Assembly: GCA_022795575.1 (NCBI GenBank)
Contig: JAAWGY010000113.1
Coordinates: 1-7,165, forward strand
Direction of reading: 5' to 3'
DNA length: 7,165 bases
Source: Angelakisella sp.
GTDB taxonomy: Bacteria > Bacillota > Clostridia > Oscillospirales > Ruminococcaceae
Both the position numbers and the translations under genes were made by a program. The notes below the pieces were generated by a model that did not search any database, was not told where the DNA came from, and saw only the letters and a list, made by a program, of their open reading frames with translations. Below are positions 1 through 5,949 of the stretch, in pieces (position 1 is the stretch's first letter; every line of letters starts with the position of its first letter).

Positions 1-54
1 TGGGGAGTTTCGCTCCTGCGGGAGCGACCAGGGCCTGCGCGGCCCTGGACCTGC
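1..54 (-). repeat. Hairpin-rich intergenic repeat, left copy
   Basis: This is the reverse complement of the element at 6885-6934 near the right end, so the two copies are inverted relative to each other. It contains two clear stems: tcgctcc 10-16 with ggagcga 21-27 (loop 17-20), and ccagggcc 28-35 with ggccctgg 41-48 (loop 36-40). The second stem differs from the right copy by one extra base pair and a changed loop, so the pairing is kept while the sequence drifts. After base 54 the copies diverge. A different GC stem follows here (gcccgg 56-61 with ccgggc 66-71), then a small one (cctgt 80-84 with acagg 88-92). The element may continue left of the window. It looks like a REP- or MITE-like dispersed element. 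No coding capacity is seen. Confidence 0.75.
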
Positions 55-116
55 GGCCCGGTGGCCCGGGCGGGCACAACCTGTGGGACAGGCTCCGTCG
101 CTATACCCCCGCCAGG

Positions 117-161
117 AAAATTTTTTTGGTAGTTGACTTTATCGTTCAGAATGGGTAAACT
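117..161 (+). promoter_or_regulatory. Strong sigma-A-type promoter with UP element, before the DUF1292 gene
   Basis: A -35 box TTGACT (133-138) is followed, after 17 bases, by a -10 box TAAACT (156-161). Immediately upstream, 117-127 reads AAAATTTTTTT, a close fit to the A/T tract of an UP element at the position the alpha C-terminal domain contacts. The predicted start is near 168, leaving a leader of about 90 bases before the ATG at 259. A second -10-like hexamer TATGAT (161-166) overlaps but lacks a well-spaced -35. Boxes and spacing are read directly; strength is inferred. Confidence 0.55.
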
Positions 162-174
162 ATGATTAGAGGCT

Positions 175-198
175 GGCGGCTCTGTATACCCCGCCGCC
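175..198 (+). other. GC hairpin in the DUF1292 leader
   Basis: ggcggc (175-180) pairs with gccgcc (193-198) around a 12-base loop, just after the predicted transcript start. It could stabilise the 5' end. I see no riboswitch core around it. Confidence 0.3.
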
Positions 199-258
199 AA
201 ACTAACACCAGTACTACAGCGAGGCCGCCACAATGGCCCCGCCAGGGAGGACGACGGA

Positions 259-597
259 ATGGAACAGAACGACCGCGCCGAAAAGGACGTAATCAGCCTG
301 CTGGACGAAGAGGGCAAAGAACACGAGTTTGAAATCGTGGACGCCCTGGAGCTGGACGACCGGCAGTACCTGGCCCTGGTGCCCCTCTATGACGAAAGCC
401 AGGCCGCCGAAGCACTGGAGGATAGCGGCGAGCTGGTCATCCTCCGTGTCAGCGACGAGGAGGACGAGGACGGCGAACAGTATCTGGATGCCGTCGATAA
501 CGAGGAGGAGTATACCCGCGTGGCAGACCTCTTTATGGCCCGCCTGGAGGATTACTTTGACTTTGAGGAGGCCGAAGAGGACGGGAAGGATTCCTGA
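259..597 (+). CDS. DUF1292 family protein (YrzB-like), acidic cytosolic protein of unknown function
   Basis: The 112-residue protein has the features of the DUF1292 family. There is an N-terminal beta-rich core around residues 11-43 (ISLLDEEGKEHEFEIVDALE, then a stretch ending in LALVPL). A second strand-rich part at 58-80 (ELVILRVSDEEDEDGEQYLD) leads to a C-terminal helix around 81-105. It is extremely acidic, with D/E runs at 66-71 and 102-108, and has no signal peptide or membrane segment. The ATG at 259 is supported by a GGGAGG site (245-250) eight bases upstream. In Bacillus the relative yrzB sits beside the RuvX-like yrrK and the yrzL (IreB-like) gene; those genes are not in this window, where it is alone on the plus strand. 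The family's biochemical role is not established. Family assignment is fairly sure; function is unknown. Confidence 0.85.
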   Translation: MEQNDRAEKDVISLLDEEGKEHEFEIVDALELDDRQYLALVPLYDESQAAEALEDSGELVILRVSDEEDEDGEQYLDAVDNEEEYTRVADLFMARLEDYFDFEEAEEDGKDS

Positions 598-640
598 CCA
601 CCCCATTCGCCCCCCAGCCTGCGGCGTGCGTGATTGCCGG

Positions 641-666
641 TTAATATAATCCAACACTTATATTAA
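641..666. promoter_or_regulatory. AT-rich perfect inverted repeat overlapping -10-like boxes
   Basis: ttaatataa (641-649) and ttatattaa (658-666) are perfect reverse complements with an 8-base spacer. Within it lie TATAAT (645-650) and TATATT (659-664), both possible -10 boxes. The TATATT box would start a transcript near 671, exactly at the structured RNA that follows. The only -35-like hexamer is TTGCCG (634-639), 19 bases away, so the promoter call is weak. The symmetry could equally be an operator or a simple AT-rich hairpin downstream of the DUF1292 stop. Confidence 0.45.
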
Positions 667-670
667 GGGA

Positions 671-808
671 GCTTTGACTCCAAAGCGGATTGCAGACCTC
701 CCGGCCCCCGGCCGGACGAAGGGAGCGTGAAGCGTAGGGCGGGCACCCACCTGTCGGTAGACGGGTTTTATCATCCGGTGTAACGGCGCTGCGGGTCATC
801 ATTTTTTT
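671..808 (+). ncRNA. Candidate structured small RNA, 6S-like
   Basis: No protein is convincing here, but the stretch folds well by hand. A long-range closing stem pairs 675-691 with 782-798 with bulges (t675-a798, g676-c797, a677-t796, c678-g795, c680-g793, then g685-c789, c686-g788, g687-c787). An apical arm is ccggcc 701-706 with ggccgg 710-715, alternatively ctccc 698-702 with gggag 721-725. A second arm is acctgtc 749-755 with gacgggt 760-766 around ggta. The segment GGGCACCCACCT (741-752) followed by a short hairpin and GGGTTTTA resembles the 3' half of bacterial 6S RNA, as I recall it. A T7 run (802-808) follows the closing stem. 6S RNA binds sigma-A RNA polymerase in stationary phase. 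At about 140 nt it is shorter than typical 6S (180-200), though reading on to the 859 terminator gives about 190. The ends are approximate, and a different structured RNA is possible. Confidence 0.45.
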
Positions 809-821
809 CGGTAGAAATCAG

Positions 822-859
822 AACAGCGGACGGCCATCATGGTCCCGTCCGCTGTTTTT
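822..859 (+). terminator. Intrinsic terminator closing the DUF1292/ncRNA unit
   Basis: aacagcggacgg (822-833) pairs perfectly over 12 bp with ccgtccgctgtt (845-856) around an 11-base loop, and the stem runs into T855-T859. It lies between converging units. On the minus strand the stem is followed by few Ts, so termination is mainly for plus-strand transcripts, though it may also block read-through from the opposite operon. Confidence 0.9.
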
Positions 860-886
860 GTTGTGTGGCTGTGTGGCTGTCGTGCC

Positions 887-1129
887 TTATTCCGCCGTGG
901 GCTCCTCTCCCTCGGCGTCGGCCTCCTCCGCAGGCTCTGCCTCATCATCAAGGCAGCCGCAGCACTCTCCGCAGTCCTCGTCGTCGCAATAGTACTCCTC
1001 TAACAGCTCGTCGTCCAGGTCGTCGCAGAGGGCGCAGCTGCGCCGCTTAAAGTAGGCGATGAGTGCCACCAGCAGCCCGATAATGGAGATCAGCAGCGCG
1101 ATAATGGAGATAACAGTTCCTTTCCTCAT
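887..1129 (-). CDS. Small one-helix membrane protein with Cys-rich acidic tail, unknown function
   Basis: The 80-residue protein starts MRKGTVISII, has one hydrophobic helix (about residues 5-27) and a basic stop-transfer FKRR (27-30), so the tail is predicted to be cytoplasmic. The tail is Cys- and Asp/Glu-rich: C32-x2-C35, C48, then C53-x2-C56-C57-x-C59, and it ends in an acidic Ala/Glu stretch (60-80). Seven cysteines in 28 residues with CxxC spacing suggest metal binding or redox chemistry, but no known domain is recognised. I chose the ATG at 1129 because an in-frame TTG at 1141 falls on top of the ribosome binding site. It has its own promoter candidate (1202-1230) although it follows gpmI by 129 bases in the same direction. 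It is complete, with TAA at 887. The coding call is supported by the site, the promoter and the coherent membrane/tail layout. Confidence 0.7.
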   Translation of the reverse strand: MRKGTVISIIALLISIIGLLVALIAYFKRRSCALCDDLDDELLEEYYCDDEDCGECCGCLDDEAEPAEEADAEGEEPTAE

Positions 1130-1140
1130 CCCGAAAATCA

Positions 1141-1148
1141 ACCTCCTT
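1141..1148 (-). promoter_or_regulatory. Ribosome binding site deciding the start of the small membrane protein
   Basis: On the minus strand 1148-1141 reads AAGGAGGT, a near-perfect anti-16S match. It lies 11 bases from the ATG at 1129 (slightly long) and overlaps the alternative TTG, which it therefore excludes. Confidence 0.7.
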
Positions 1149-1155
1149 TTCTTTG

Positions 1156-1182
1156 AGCGGTGGCCCGGCCAGGACCGCCGCT
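1156..1182 (-). other. Hairpin in the leader of the small membrane protein gene
   Basis: agcggtgg (1156-1163) faces ccgccgct (1175-1182), with one G-T wobble on the plus strand (a C-A mismatch in the minus-strand RNA). The segment 1161-1171 (tggcccggcca) is also nearly palindromic. The hairpin lies between the predicted transcript start (about 1195) and the ribosome binding site. There is no T-tract, so it may be a structural leader element rather than a terminator. Confidence 0.35.
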
Positions 1183-1201
1183 GGGTGATACAGTACCATT
1201 T

Positions 1202-1230
1202 ATTATATTACGAAAAGCGTAAAATAACAA
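1202..1230 (-). promoter_or_regulatory. Sigma-A-type promoter for the small membrane protein gene
   Basis: On the minus strand, TTGTTA (1230-1225) and a consensus TATAAT (1207-1202) are separated by exactly 17 bases. The predicted start is near 1195, giving a leader of about 65 bases. The -35 overlaps the inverted-repeat structure just after the gpmI stop codon, so the gene can be expressed independently of the glycolytic operon. Confidence 0.6.
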
Positions 1231-1267
1231 CTGCCGGCAGTGTTTTTCTTTGCCGCCGTTATTTTAC
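1219..1267. terminator. Nested inverted repeats at the gpmI 3' end (possible terminator or operator)
   Basis: gtaaaataac (1219-1228) and gttattttac (1258-1267) are perfect 10-bp reverse complements. Between them sits the perfect 12-bp palindrome actgccggcagt (1230-1241). The right arm contains the gpmI stop codon (TAA, 1261-1259 on the minus strand). As RNA the arms give an AU-rich outer stem with a GC inner core. There is no clean U-run after the inner stem on the minus strand, so the terminator role is uncertain. The same bases overlap the promoter at 1202-1230, so a regulator site is an alternative. Confidence 0.45.
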
Positions 1268-2779
1268 CAGCAGCGAGCGGCCGTCCATCTCCTGGGGCTG
1301 GGGCAGGCCCAGCACCTCCAGCATGGTGGGGGCAATGTCCGCCAGCCGCCCGCCATCCCGCAGCGCCTTGGCCCCTGTCCCTACCGCCACAAAGGGCACC
1401 GGGTTGGTGGTGTGGGCGGTAAAGGGCTTGCCCTCCTCGTCCCACATCTGGTCGGCGTTGCCGTGGTCCGCGGTGATCAGGGCCGCGCCCCCTAACTCCT
1501 GGATTTTGGCCACCATCCGGCCCACGCACTGGTCCACCGTCTCCACCGCCTTTACCGCCGCCTCAAAGACGCCGGTGTGGCCCACCATGTCGCAGTTGGC
1601 GTAGTTCAGGATGATGACATCGTATTTGCCGCTCTCCAGCCGGCCGATCACCTCGTCTGTCACCTCAAAGGCGCTCATCTCCGGCTTTAGGTCGTAGGTG
1701 GCCACCTTGGGGCTGGGGATCAGCGCCCGGTCCTCCCCGGGGCAGGGTGCCTCCACCCCGCCGTTGAAGAAGAAGGTCACGTGGGCGTACTTCTCCGTCT
1801 CCGCAATGCGCAGCTGGGTCAGCCCCCGGTCCGAGATGTACTGGCCAAAGGTATCCTTCAGCGACTGGGGCGGGAAGGCCACCCGCACCCCGGGCATGGT
1901 GGCGTCGTACTGGGTCATGCAGACGTAGCAGAGGGGCAGCAGCCCCTTCTCCCGGGCAAAGCCGGCAAACTCCGGATCCACCAGCGAGCGGGTGATCTCC
2001 CGGGCGCGGTCCGGCCGGAAGTTGATGAACACCACCGAATCCTCCGCCCCGATGGTCCCCGCCGGGTCGCAGACGGTGGGCACCACAAACTCGTCGGTGA
2101 CACCGGCGGCATAGGAGTCTGCCATCACCTTCACCGGGTCCGCCTCCTGGGTGCCCCTGCCGTTTACCATGGCGTCGTAGGCCTTTTCCACCCGCTCCCA
2201 GCGGTTATCCCGGTCCATGGCGTAGTAGCGGCCAGAGATGGTGGCGATCCGCCCCGCCCCGATCCGCTCCGTCTCCCGGAGCAGCGCTTGGATGTAATCC
2301 TTGCCGGAGGAGGGGGGGGTGTCCCGGCCGTCCATAAAGCAGTGGATGTACACCCGCTGGAGGCCGTGGCGCTTGGCCATCTCCAGCAGGCCGTAGAGGT
2401 GCCTCTGGTGGCTGTGGACGCCGCCGTCCGAGAGCAGGCCCATCAGGTGCAGGGCGGTGCCCTTGGCCTTGGCGCTTTCCATCGCCTCGGTAAGCACCGG
2501 GTTCTGGTACACCGTCCCCTCGTCGATGGCCTTGGTGATCCGGGTCAGCTCCTGGTACACCACCCGGCCCGCCCCGATGTTGGTGTGCCCTACCTCGGAG
2601 TTGCCCATCTGCCCCTCCGGCAGGCCCACGTCCATCCCCGAGGCCCCGATATCGGTACGGGGGTTTTGGGCAAAGATGCGGTCCAGGTTGGGGGTGCTGG
2701 CGGCGCGGATGGCGTTGCCGGATTCCTCCCGGCGGTCGCCGAAGCCGTCCATAATAATCAGCGCAAGCGGTTTTTTCAT
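1259..2779 (-). CDS. gpmI: 2,3-bisphosphoglycerate-independent phosphoglycerate mutase
   Basis: This cytosolic glycolytic enzyme interconverts 3- and 2-phosphoglycerate using two Mn ions and a phosphoserine intermediate. Its 506 residues match the usual length (about 505-515). The alkaline-phosphatase-like metal domain is complete. It includes D11 in LIIMDGFG, the phosphoacceptor S61 in GQMGNSEVGH, D397 and H401 in NCDMVGHTG, D438-H439 in TADHGNAD, and H456 in TAHTTNP. The inserted transferase domain carries SDGGVHSH (117-124), GRDT (151-154), SGRYYAMDRD (182-191), FRPDRAR (254-260) and K330 in ETEKYAHVTFF. The ATG at 2779 has AAGGAG and AGGA motifs upstream. It follows tpiA by 160 bases on the same strand, so co-transcription is likely. 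A run of eight Cs in the coding strand (2319-2312) lies just after GRDT. Nothing is missing or truncated. Confidence 0.98.
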   Translation of the reverse strand: MKKPLALIIMDGFGDRREESGNAIRAASTPNLDRIFAQNPRTDIGASGMDVGLPEGQMGNSEVGHTNIGAGRVVYQELTRITKAIDEGTVYQNPVLTEAMESAKAKGTALHLMGLLSDGGVHSHQRHLYGLLEMAKRHGLQRVYIHCFMDGRDTPPSSGKDYIQALLRETERIGAGRIATISGRYYAMDRDNRWERVEKAYDAMVNGRGTQEADPVKVMADSYAAGVTDEFVVPTVCDPAGTIGAEDSVVFINFRPDRAREITRSLVDPEFAGFAREKGLLPLCYVCMTQYDATMPGVRVAFPPQSLKDTFGQYISDRGLTQLRIAETEKYAHVTFFFNGGVEAPCPGEDRALIPSPKVATYDLKPEMSAFEVTDEVIGRLESGKYDVIILNYANCDMVGHTGVFEAAVKAVETVDQCVGRMVAKIQELGGAALITADHGNADQMWDEEGKPFTAHTTNPVPFVAVGTGAKALRDGGRLADIAPTMLEVLGLPQPQEMDGRSLLVK

Positions 2780-2846
2780 GGTTATCCTTGTCTCCTTTGA
2801 AGCAGGCCCCGGGGCGGTCCCGCGGGCCCGTTGATTTGCCTTTCGC

Positions 2847-2907
2847 CCCGGCTCTTAGCAGCCGGGCTGCATCCCTCCCCGCACCGGCCGGCGGAGCCTT
2901 TTCCGCC
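2847..2907 (-). other. Two hairpins in the tpiA-gpmI intergenic region
   Basis: In the 160-base gap, 2890-2895 pairs with 2902-2907 (ggcgga/tccgcc, 6-base loop) about 30 bases after the tpiA stop. A second stem pairs 2847-2853 with 2860-2866 (cccggct/agccggg, 6-base loop). Neither is followed by a U-run on the minus strand. They look more like mRNA-processing or stability stems that set different levels of tpiA and gpmI than terminators. I see no promoter between the genes. Confidence 0.45.
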
Positions 2908-2939
2908 AGCCGCCGCGCCCTGGGGATGGAATCCGGCGC

Positions 2940-3707
<768 letters not shown>

Positions 3708-3733
3708 AGCAATACACTCCTTCTCATCTGTCT

Positions 3734-3786
3734 GCCCGCACCCAAGCAGGCGGGCTGTTTATCGTTTCCGCCCGCACCCGCGGGCG
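3734..3786 (-). other. Tandem related hairpins between membrane gene 1 and tpiA
   Basis: Two stems share a directly repeated core gcccgcaccc (3734-3743 and 3770-3779). One is gcccgc 3734-3739 with gcgggc 3750-3755. The other is cgcccgc 3769-3775 with gcgggcg 3780-3786 around a 4-base loop. They lie right after the stop of the membrane gene and before the tpiA ribosome binding site. No U-run follows on the minus strand, so complete termination is doubtful. Partial termination or processing that separates the two halves of the operon is an inference. Confidence 0.45.
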
Positions 3787-3800
3787 ATGGGGTCCGTTGG

Positions 3801-4931
3801 TCAGGGGAGCTCCGGGCCGTTGTACCGGTCCTCCCGGGGGTCCTCCGCCGGAGGGGCCGGGGGCTGGTCTGCCGGGCTGCCGGACGGGGGTTGCTGGGCC
3901 GGGGGCTGGTCTGCCGGAGCGCCGGGCGGGGACTGCCAGGCCGGGGGCGGCTGGCCTTGGTCTCCACCCTGGCTCCACCACTGGGGAGGCTGTCCCGGCT
4001 GGGGGGCGTAGGGCCCGCCGCTTCCGGCCGGCGGTCCCCCCGGGGGAGCTGTCCAGCCTCCTCCCTGGGGCGGCGCCCACTGGGTGGTGTTGGAACCGCC
4101 CTGCCAAGGGGGCTGTTGCCCCCACTGAGGGGCTGTCCCGCCCTGGCCGGAGGGCTGCTGCCCCCACTGGGGAGCGGCTGGCCCGCCCTGGCCGGGGGGC
4201 TGCTGCCCCCACTGGGAGGCTGTCCCGCCCTGGCCGGAGGGCTGCTGCCCCCACTGGGAGGCTGTCCCGCCTTGGCCGGAGGGCTGCTGCCCCCACTGGG
4301 CGGGGCCTGCCGGGGGCGGGGCCCAGGGGCCGGGCTGTCCCGGGGCCTGATAGGGCGGGGGGTATCCCCCTGCCTGGGCCGAGAGGGGCACCCGGTCCCG
4401 GAGGACAAAGATCAGGATCGCCTGGGCCACGCTGCCAAAAATCACCGACAGGACGGTGTAGAGCACCTCCCGCCCCGGGTCGTAATCGCAGAAGAGGTGG
4501 TAAAGGGCGATGGCCATAGCCACGGTTGCGGCGATGGCAAAGAGGTTGCCGCCAAAGGAACGGAAGCCCTCGTTGGTGATATCAAAATCGCTGCCGTAAT
4601 AGTAGTAGCTTGTGAAGATGCCATAGAGGGCGGCGGTGATGCTGCCTCCCCCAAGGATGCTTACCAGGTCCAGCACCGGCAGGATGATGGAAAACCGCCA
4701 CTGCTTGCCGGTGCGGCAATAGACCGCCCGGTCACAGAGGCACCCCAACAGGTAGTTGTTGGCCACCGGAATCCAGGCCAGGGCGGGGTTGGGCAGGCCG
4801 GCGTTTCTTGCCATCCGGGCCAGCCCCGCCCCCTTGATGAGGTGGAAAACCAAAGCGCTAACCGCCCAAACCACAAAGACCAGGACCAGGATCCCGAAGA
4901 TGGTGATAAGGGCTTCTTCAAAACCGTACAT
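3801..4931 (-). CDS. Four-helix membrane protein with QWGQQPxGQGG repeat tail (paralogue 1)
   Basis: This is an uncharacterised 376-residue membrane protein. Predicted helices are about 8-31, 80-104, 126-148 and 156-177. Between helices 1 and 2 lies a conserved loop: RMARNAGLPNPALAWIPVAN (39-58), then YLLGCLCDRAVYCRTGKQW with C64, C66 and C72. Helix 3 ends in FCDYDPG (C148) and LYTVLSVIF follows. The xGxPxPxLAWIPV motif recurs in unnamed Firmicute membrane proteins I have seen, none with an assigned role. Residues 185-376 are a disordered Pro/Gly/Gln/Trp tail with five 14-15-residue repeats (212-283), two PADQPPA copies 14 apart (339 and 353), and the end RYNGPELP. AAGGAG lies six bases before the ATG. 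It is the third gene of the trio, 30 bases after paralogue 2. A scaffold or envelope-organising role is possible but unsupported. Confidence 0.88.
   Translation of the reverse strand: MYGFEEALITIFGILVLVFVVWAVSALVFHLIKGAGLARMARNAGLPNPALAWIPVANNYLLGCLCDRAVYCRTGKQWRFSIILPVLDLVSILGGGSITAALYGIFTSYYYYGSDFDITNEGFRSFGGNLFAIAATVAMAIALYHLFCDYDPGREVLYTVLSVIFGSVAQAILIFVLRDRVPLSAQAGGYPPPYQAPGQPGPWAPPPAGPAQWGQQPSGQGGTASQWGQQPSGQGGTASQWGQQPPGQGGPAAPQWGQQPSGQGGTAPQWGQQPPWQGGSNTTQWAPPQGGGWTAPPGGPPAGSGGPYAPQPGQPPQWWSQGGDQGQPPPAWQSPPGAPADQPPAQQPPSGSPADQPPAPPAEDPREDRYNGPELP
3855..3917 (-). repeat. 42-bp direct repeat in the distal tail of paralogue 1
   Basis: About 21 bases (3855-3875) recur exactly 42 bases later (3897-3917), encoding the two PADQPPA copies. 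The 42-base spacing is the same as in the main array of this gene and in the tail of paralogue 3. Confidence 0.7.
4083..4298 (-). repeat. Five tandem 42/45-bp repeats encoding QWGQQPxGQGGTA units
   Basis: Residues 212-283 of the encoded protein fall into units of 14, 14, 15, 14 and 15 residues, each starting QWGQQP and containing QGG. At DNA level the block with ggagggctgctgcccccact recurs with few changes, and the first two units differ by very few bases. That implies recent duplication or homogenisation rather than old divergence. Copy number is a likely site of strain variation. Confidence 0.9.
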
Positions 4932-4961
4932 AGGATTCTCCTTTTTAACCGCTGTATCCCG

Positions 4962-5906
4962 CTACCGGTCCGGACCGTCGGGGGGCGGGTCGCGGTACTC
5001 CGGGGCGGCAGGGGGCCGGTACCCGCCCGGGCCTCCCCGGTAGTAATAGCTCCCGCCCTGGGGAGGGGCCGGGGAATCATCGTACCTGCCCGGCTTTTCC
5101 CGGTAGCGGGTTCTGGCGGGCGGGGGATTGCCGCCCTGGGGCGGGGCCGGGGGCTGGTAGTATCCCCCTGGTGCTCCCTGGTAGAAGGTCCCGGCGGGCG
5201 GGGGATTGCCGCCTTGGGGAGGGGCCGGTGGCTGGTAGTATCCCCCTGGTGCTCCCTGGTAGAAGCCCCCGGCAGGCGGGGGATTGGCACCTTGGGGCGG
5301 GGCCTGGGGGGCCGGGCCGTTTGGTCTCCGGGGCGGGGGGCTGGTGGTGTAGATCTCCGGTCCCCGGCGGGCCGGCGGCGCGCCTGTCACCGAACAGGGG
5401 CGGCGGTTGCGGATACAGAAGAGCAGGATATGGGGGGCGGCGAAGGAGAACACCACCGAAAGGACGGTGTAAAGCCCCTCCTGCCCCGGGGCGTAATCGC
5501 AATAGAGGTAATAGAGGGCCACCGCGGTAAGGCCGGCGGCGGCGATGGTCAGCATCCCCTGGAGGCCGCTGGCCAGCAGGTAGTTGGCCACCTGTAGGGA
5601 CAGCTCCCCGGAGAAGAGCTCGGTAATGGCCGCATAGAGGAAGGGGGAGCCCAGGGTGCTTACAATCGGGAGCCAGAGGGCGAAGTTCCACTTTTTGCCG
5701 GCGCGGCAATAGGCGGCGCGGTCACAGAGGCAGCCCAGCAGGTAATCCCGGGCGATGGGCACCCAGGCCAGGCCGGGGTTGGGGATGCCGGCGTTTTGGG
5801 CCAGCCGGTAGACGCCCAGGGACCGCAGCAGATAGAGGGCCAGAAGTCCCAGGCCGATGAGGAGGAAAGCGCCCAACAGAATATACAGTCCATCCAGGTC
5901 GATCAT
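4962..5906 (-). CDS. Four-helix membrane protein with 26-residue PPPAGxFYQGAPGGYYQ repeat tail (paralogue 2)
   Basis: This is an uncharacterised 314-residue membrane protein, clearly related to its two neighbours. Predicted helices are about 6-27, 75-97, 108-135 and 144-165. The shared loop reads RLAQNAGIPNPGLAWVPIAR (34-53) then YLLGCLCDRAAYCRAGKKW, with C59, C61 and C67. YLYCDYAPG (C136) and LYTVLSVVF close the core, and PCSVTG (170-175) starts the tail. The tail is Pro/Gly/Tyr-rich with three 26-residue units (208-233, 234-259, 260-285), the last diverged and more charged. It ends DGPDR, a looser version of the NGPEL end of the other two. GGAGG is seven bases before the ATG at 5906. It is the middle gene of the trio, 43 bases after paralogue 3. 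Function unknown. Confidence 0.88.
   Translation of the reverse strand: MIDLDGLYILLGAFLLIGLGLLALYLLRSLGVYRLAQNAGIPNPGLAWVPIARDYLLGCLCDRAAYCRAGKKWNFALWLPIVSTLGSPFLYAAITELFSGELSLQVANYLLASGLQGMLTIAAAGLTAVALYYLYCDYAPGQEGLYTVLSVVFSFAAPHILLFCIRNRRPCSVTGAPPARRGPEIYTTSPPPRRPNGPAPQAPPQGANPPPAGGFYQGAPGGYYQPPAPPQGGNPPPAGTFYQGAPGGYYQPPAPPQGGNPPPARTRYREKPGRYDDSPAPPQGGSYYYRGGPGGYRPPAAPEYRDPPPDGPDR
5052..5285 (-). repeat. Three tandem 78-bp repeats in the tail of paralogue 2
   Basis: The period is 78 bp: for example, the block beginning tatccccctggtgctccctg at 5161 recurs at 5239. The two right-hand copies (residues 208-259) are nearly identical. The third (260-285) keeps NPPPA and SPAPPQGG-like ends but has changed inside (RTRYREKPGRYDD). 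The grading suggests that duplication happened mainly at the membrane-proximal side. Confidence 0.9.
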
Positions 5907-5949
5907 TCCGTTCCCTCCTTTTCCCGCATTTCCCGGGGAATACCGGGGG

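Noticed and set aside
1130..1141. TTG at 1141 as start of the small membrane protein
   Set aside because: It overlaps the AAGGAGGT site itself; the ATG at 1129 is the first usable start downstream of it.
1781..2800. Plus-strand reading frame across gpmI
   Set aside because: The opposite strand encodes a complete gpmI with all catalytic residues; this frame is its antisense shadow with no plausible start site.
4083..4298. Evenly spaced repeats as a CRISPR array
   Set aside because: The units are in frame, contiguous and lack unique spacers; they encode protein repeats.
4966..4977. 12-bp palindrome cggtccggaccg at the end of paralogue 2
   Set aside because: It lies within the last codons (GPDR region) and is short and GC-rich, so it could easily arise by chance; no U-run follows.
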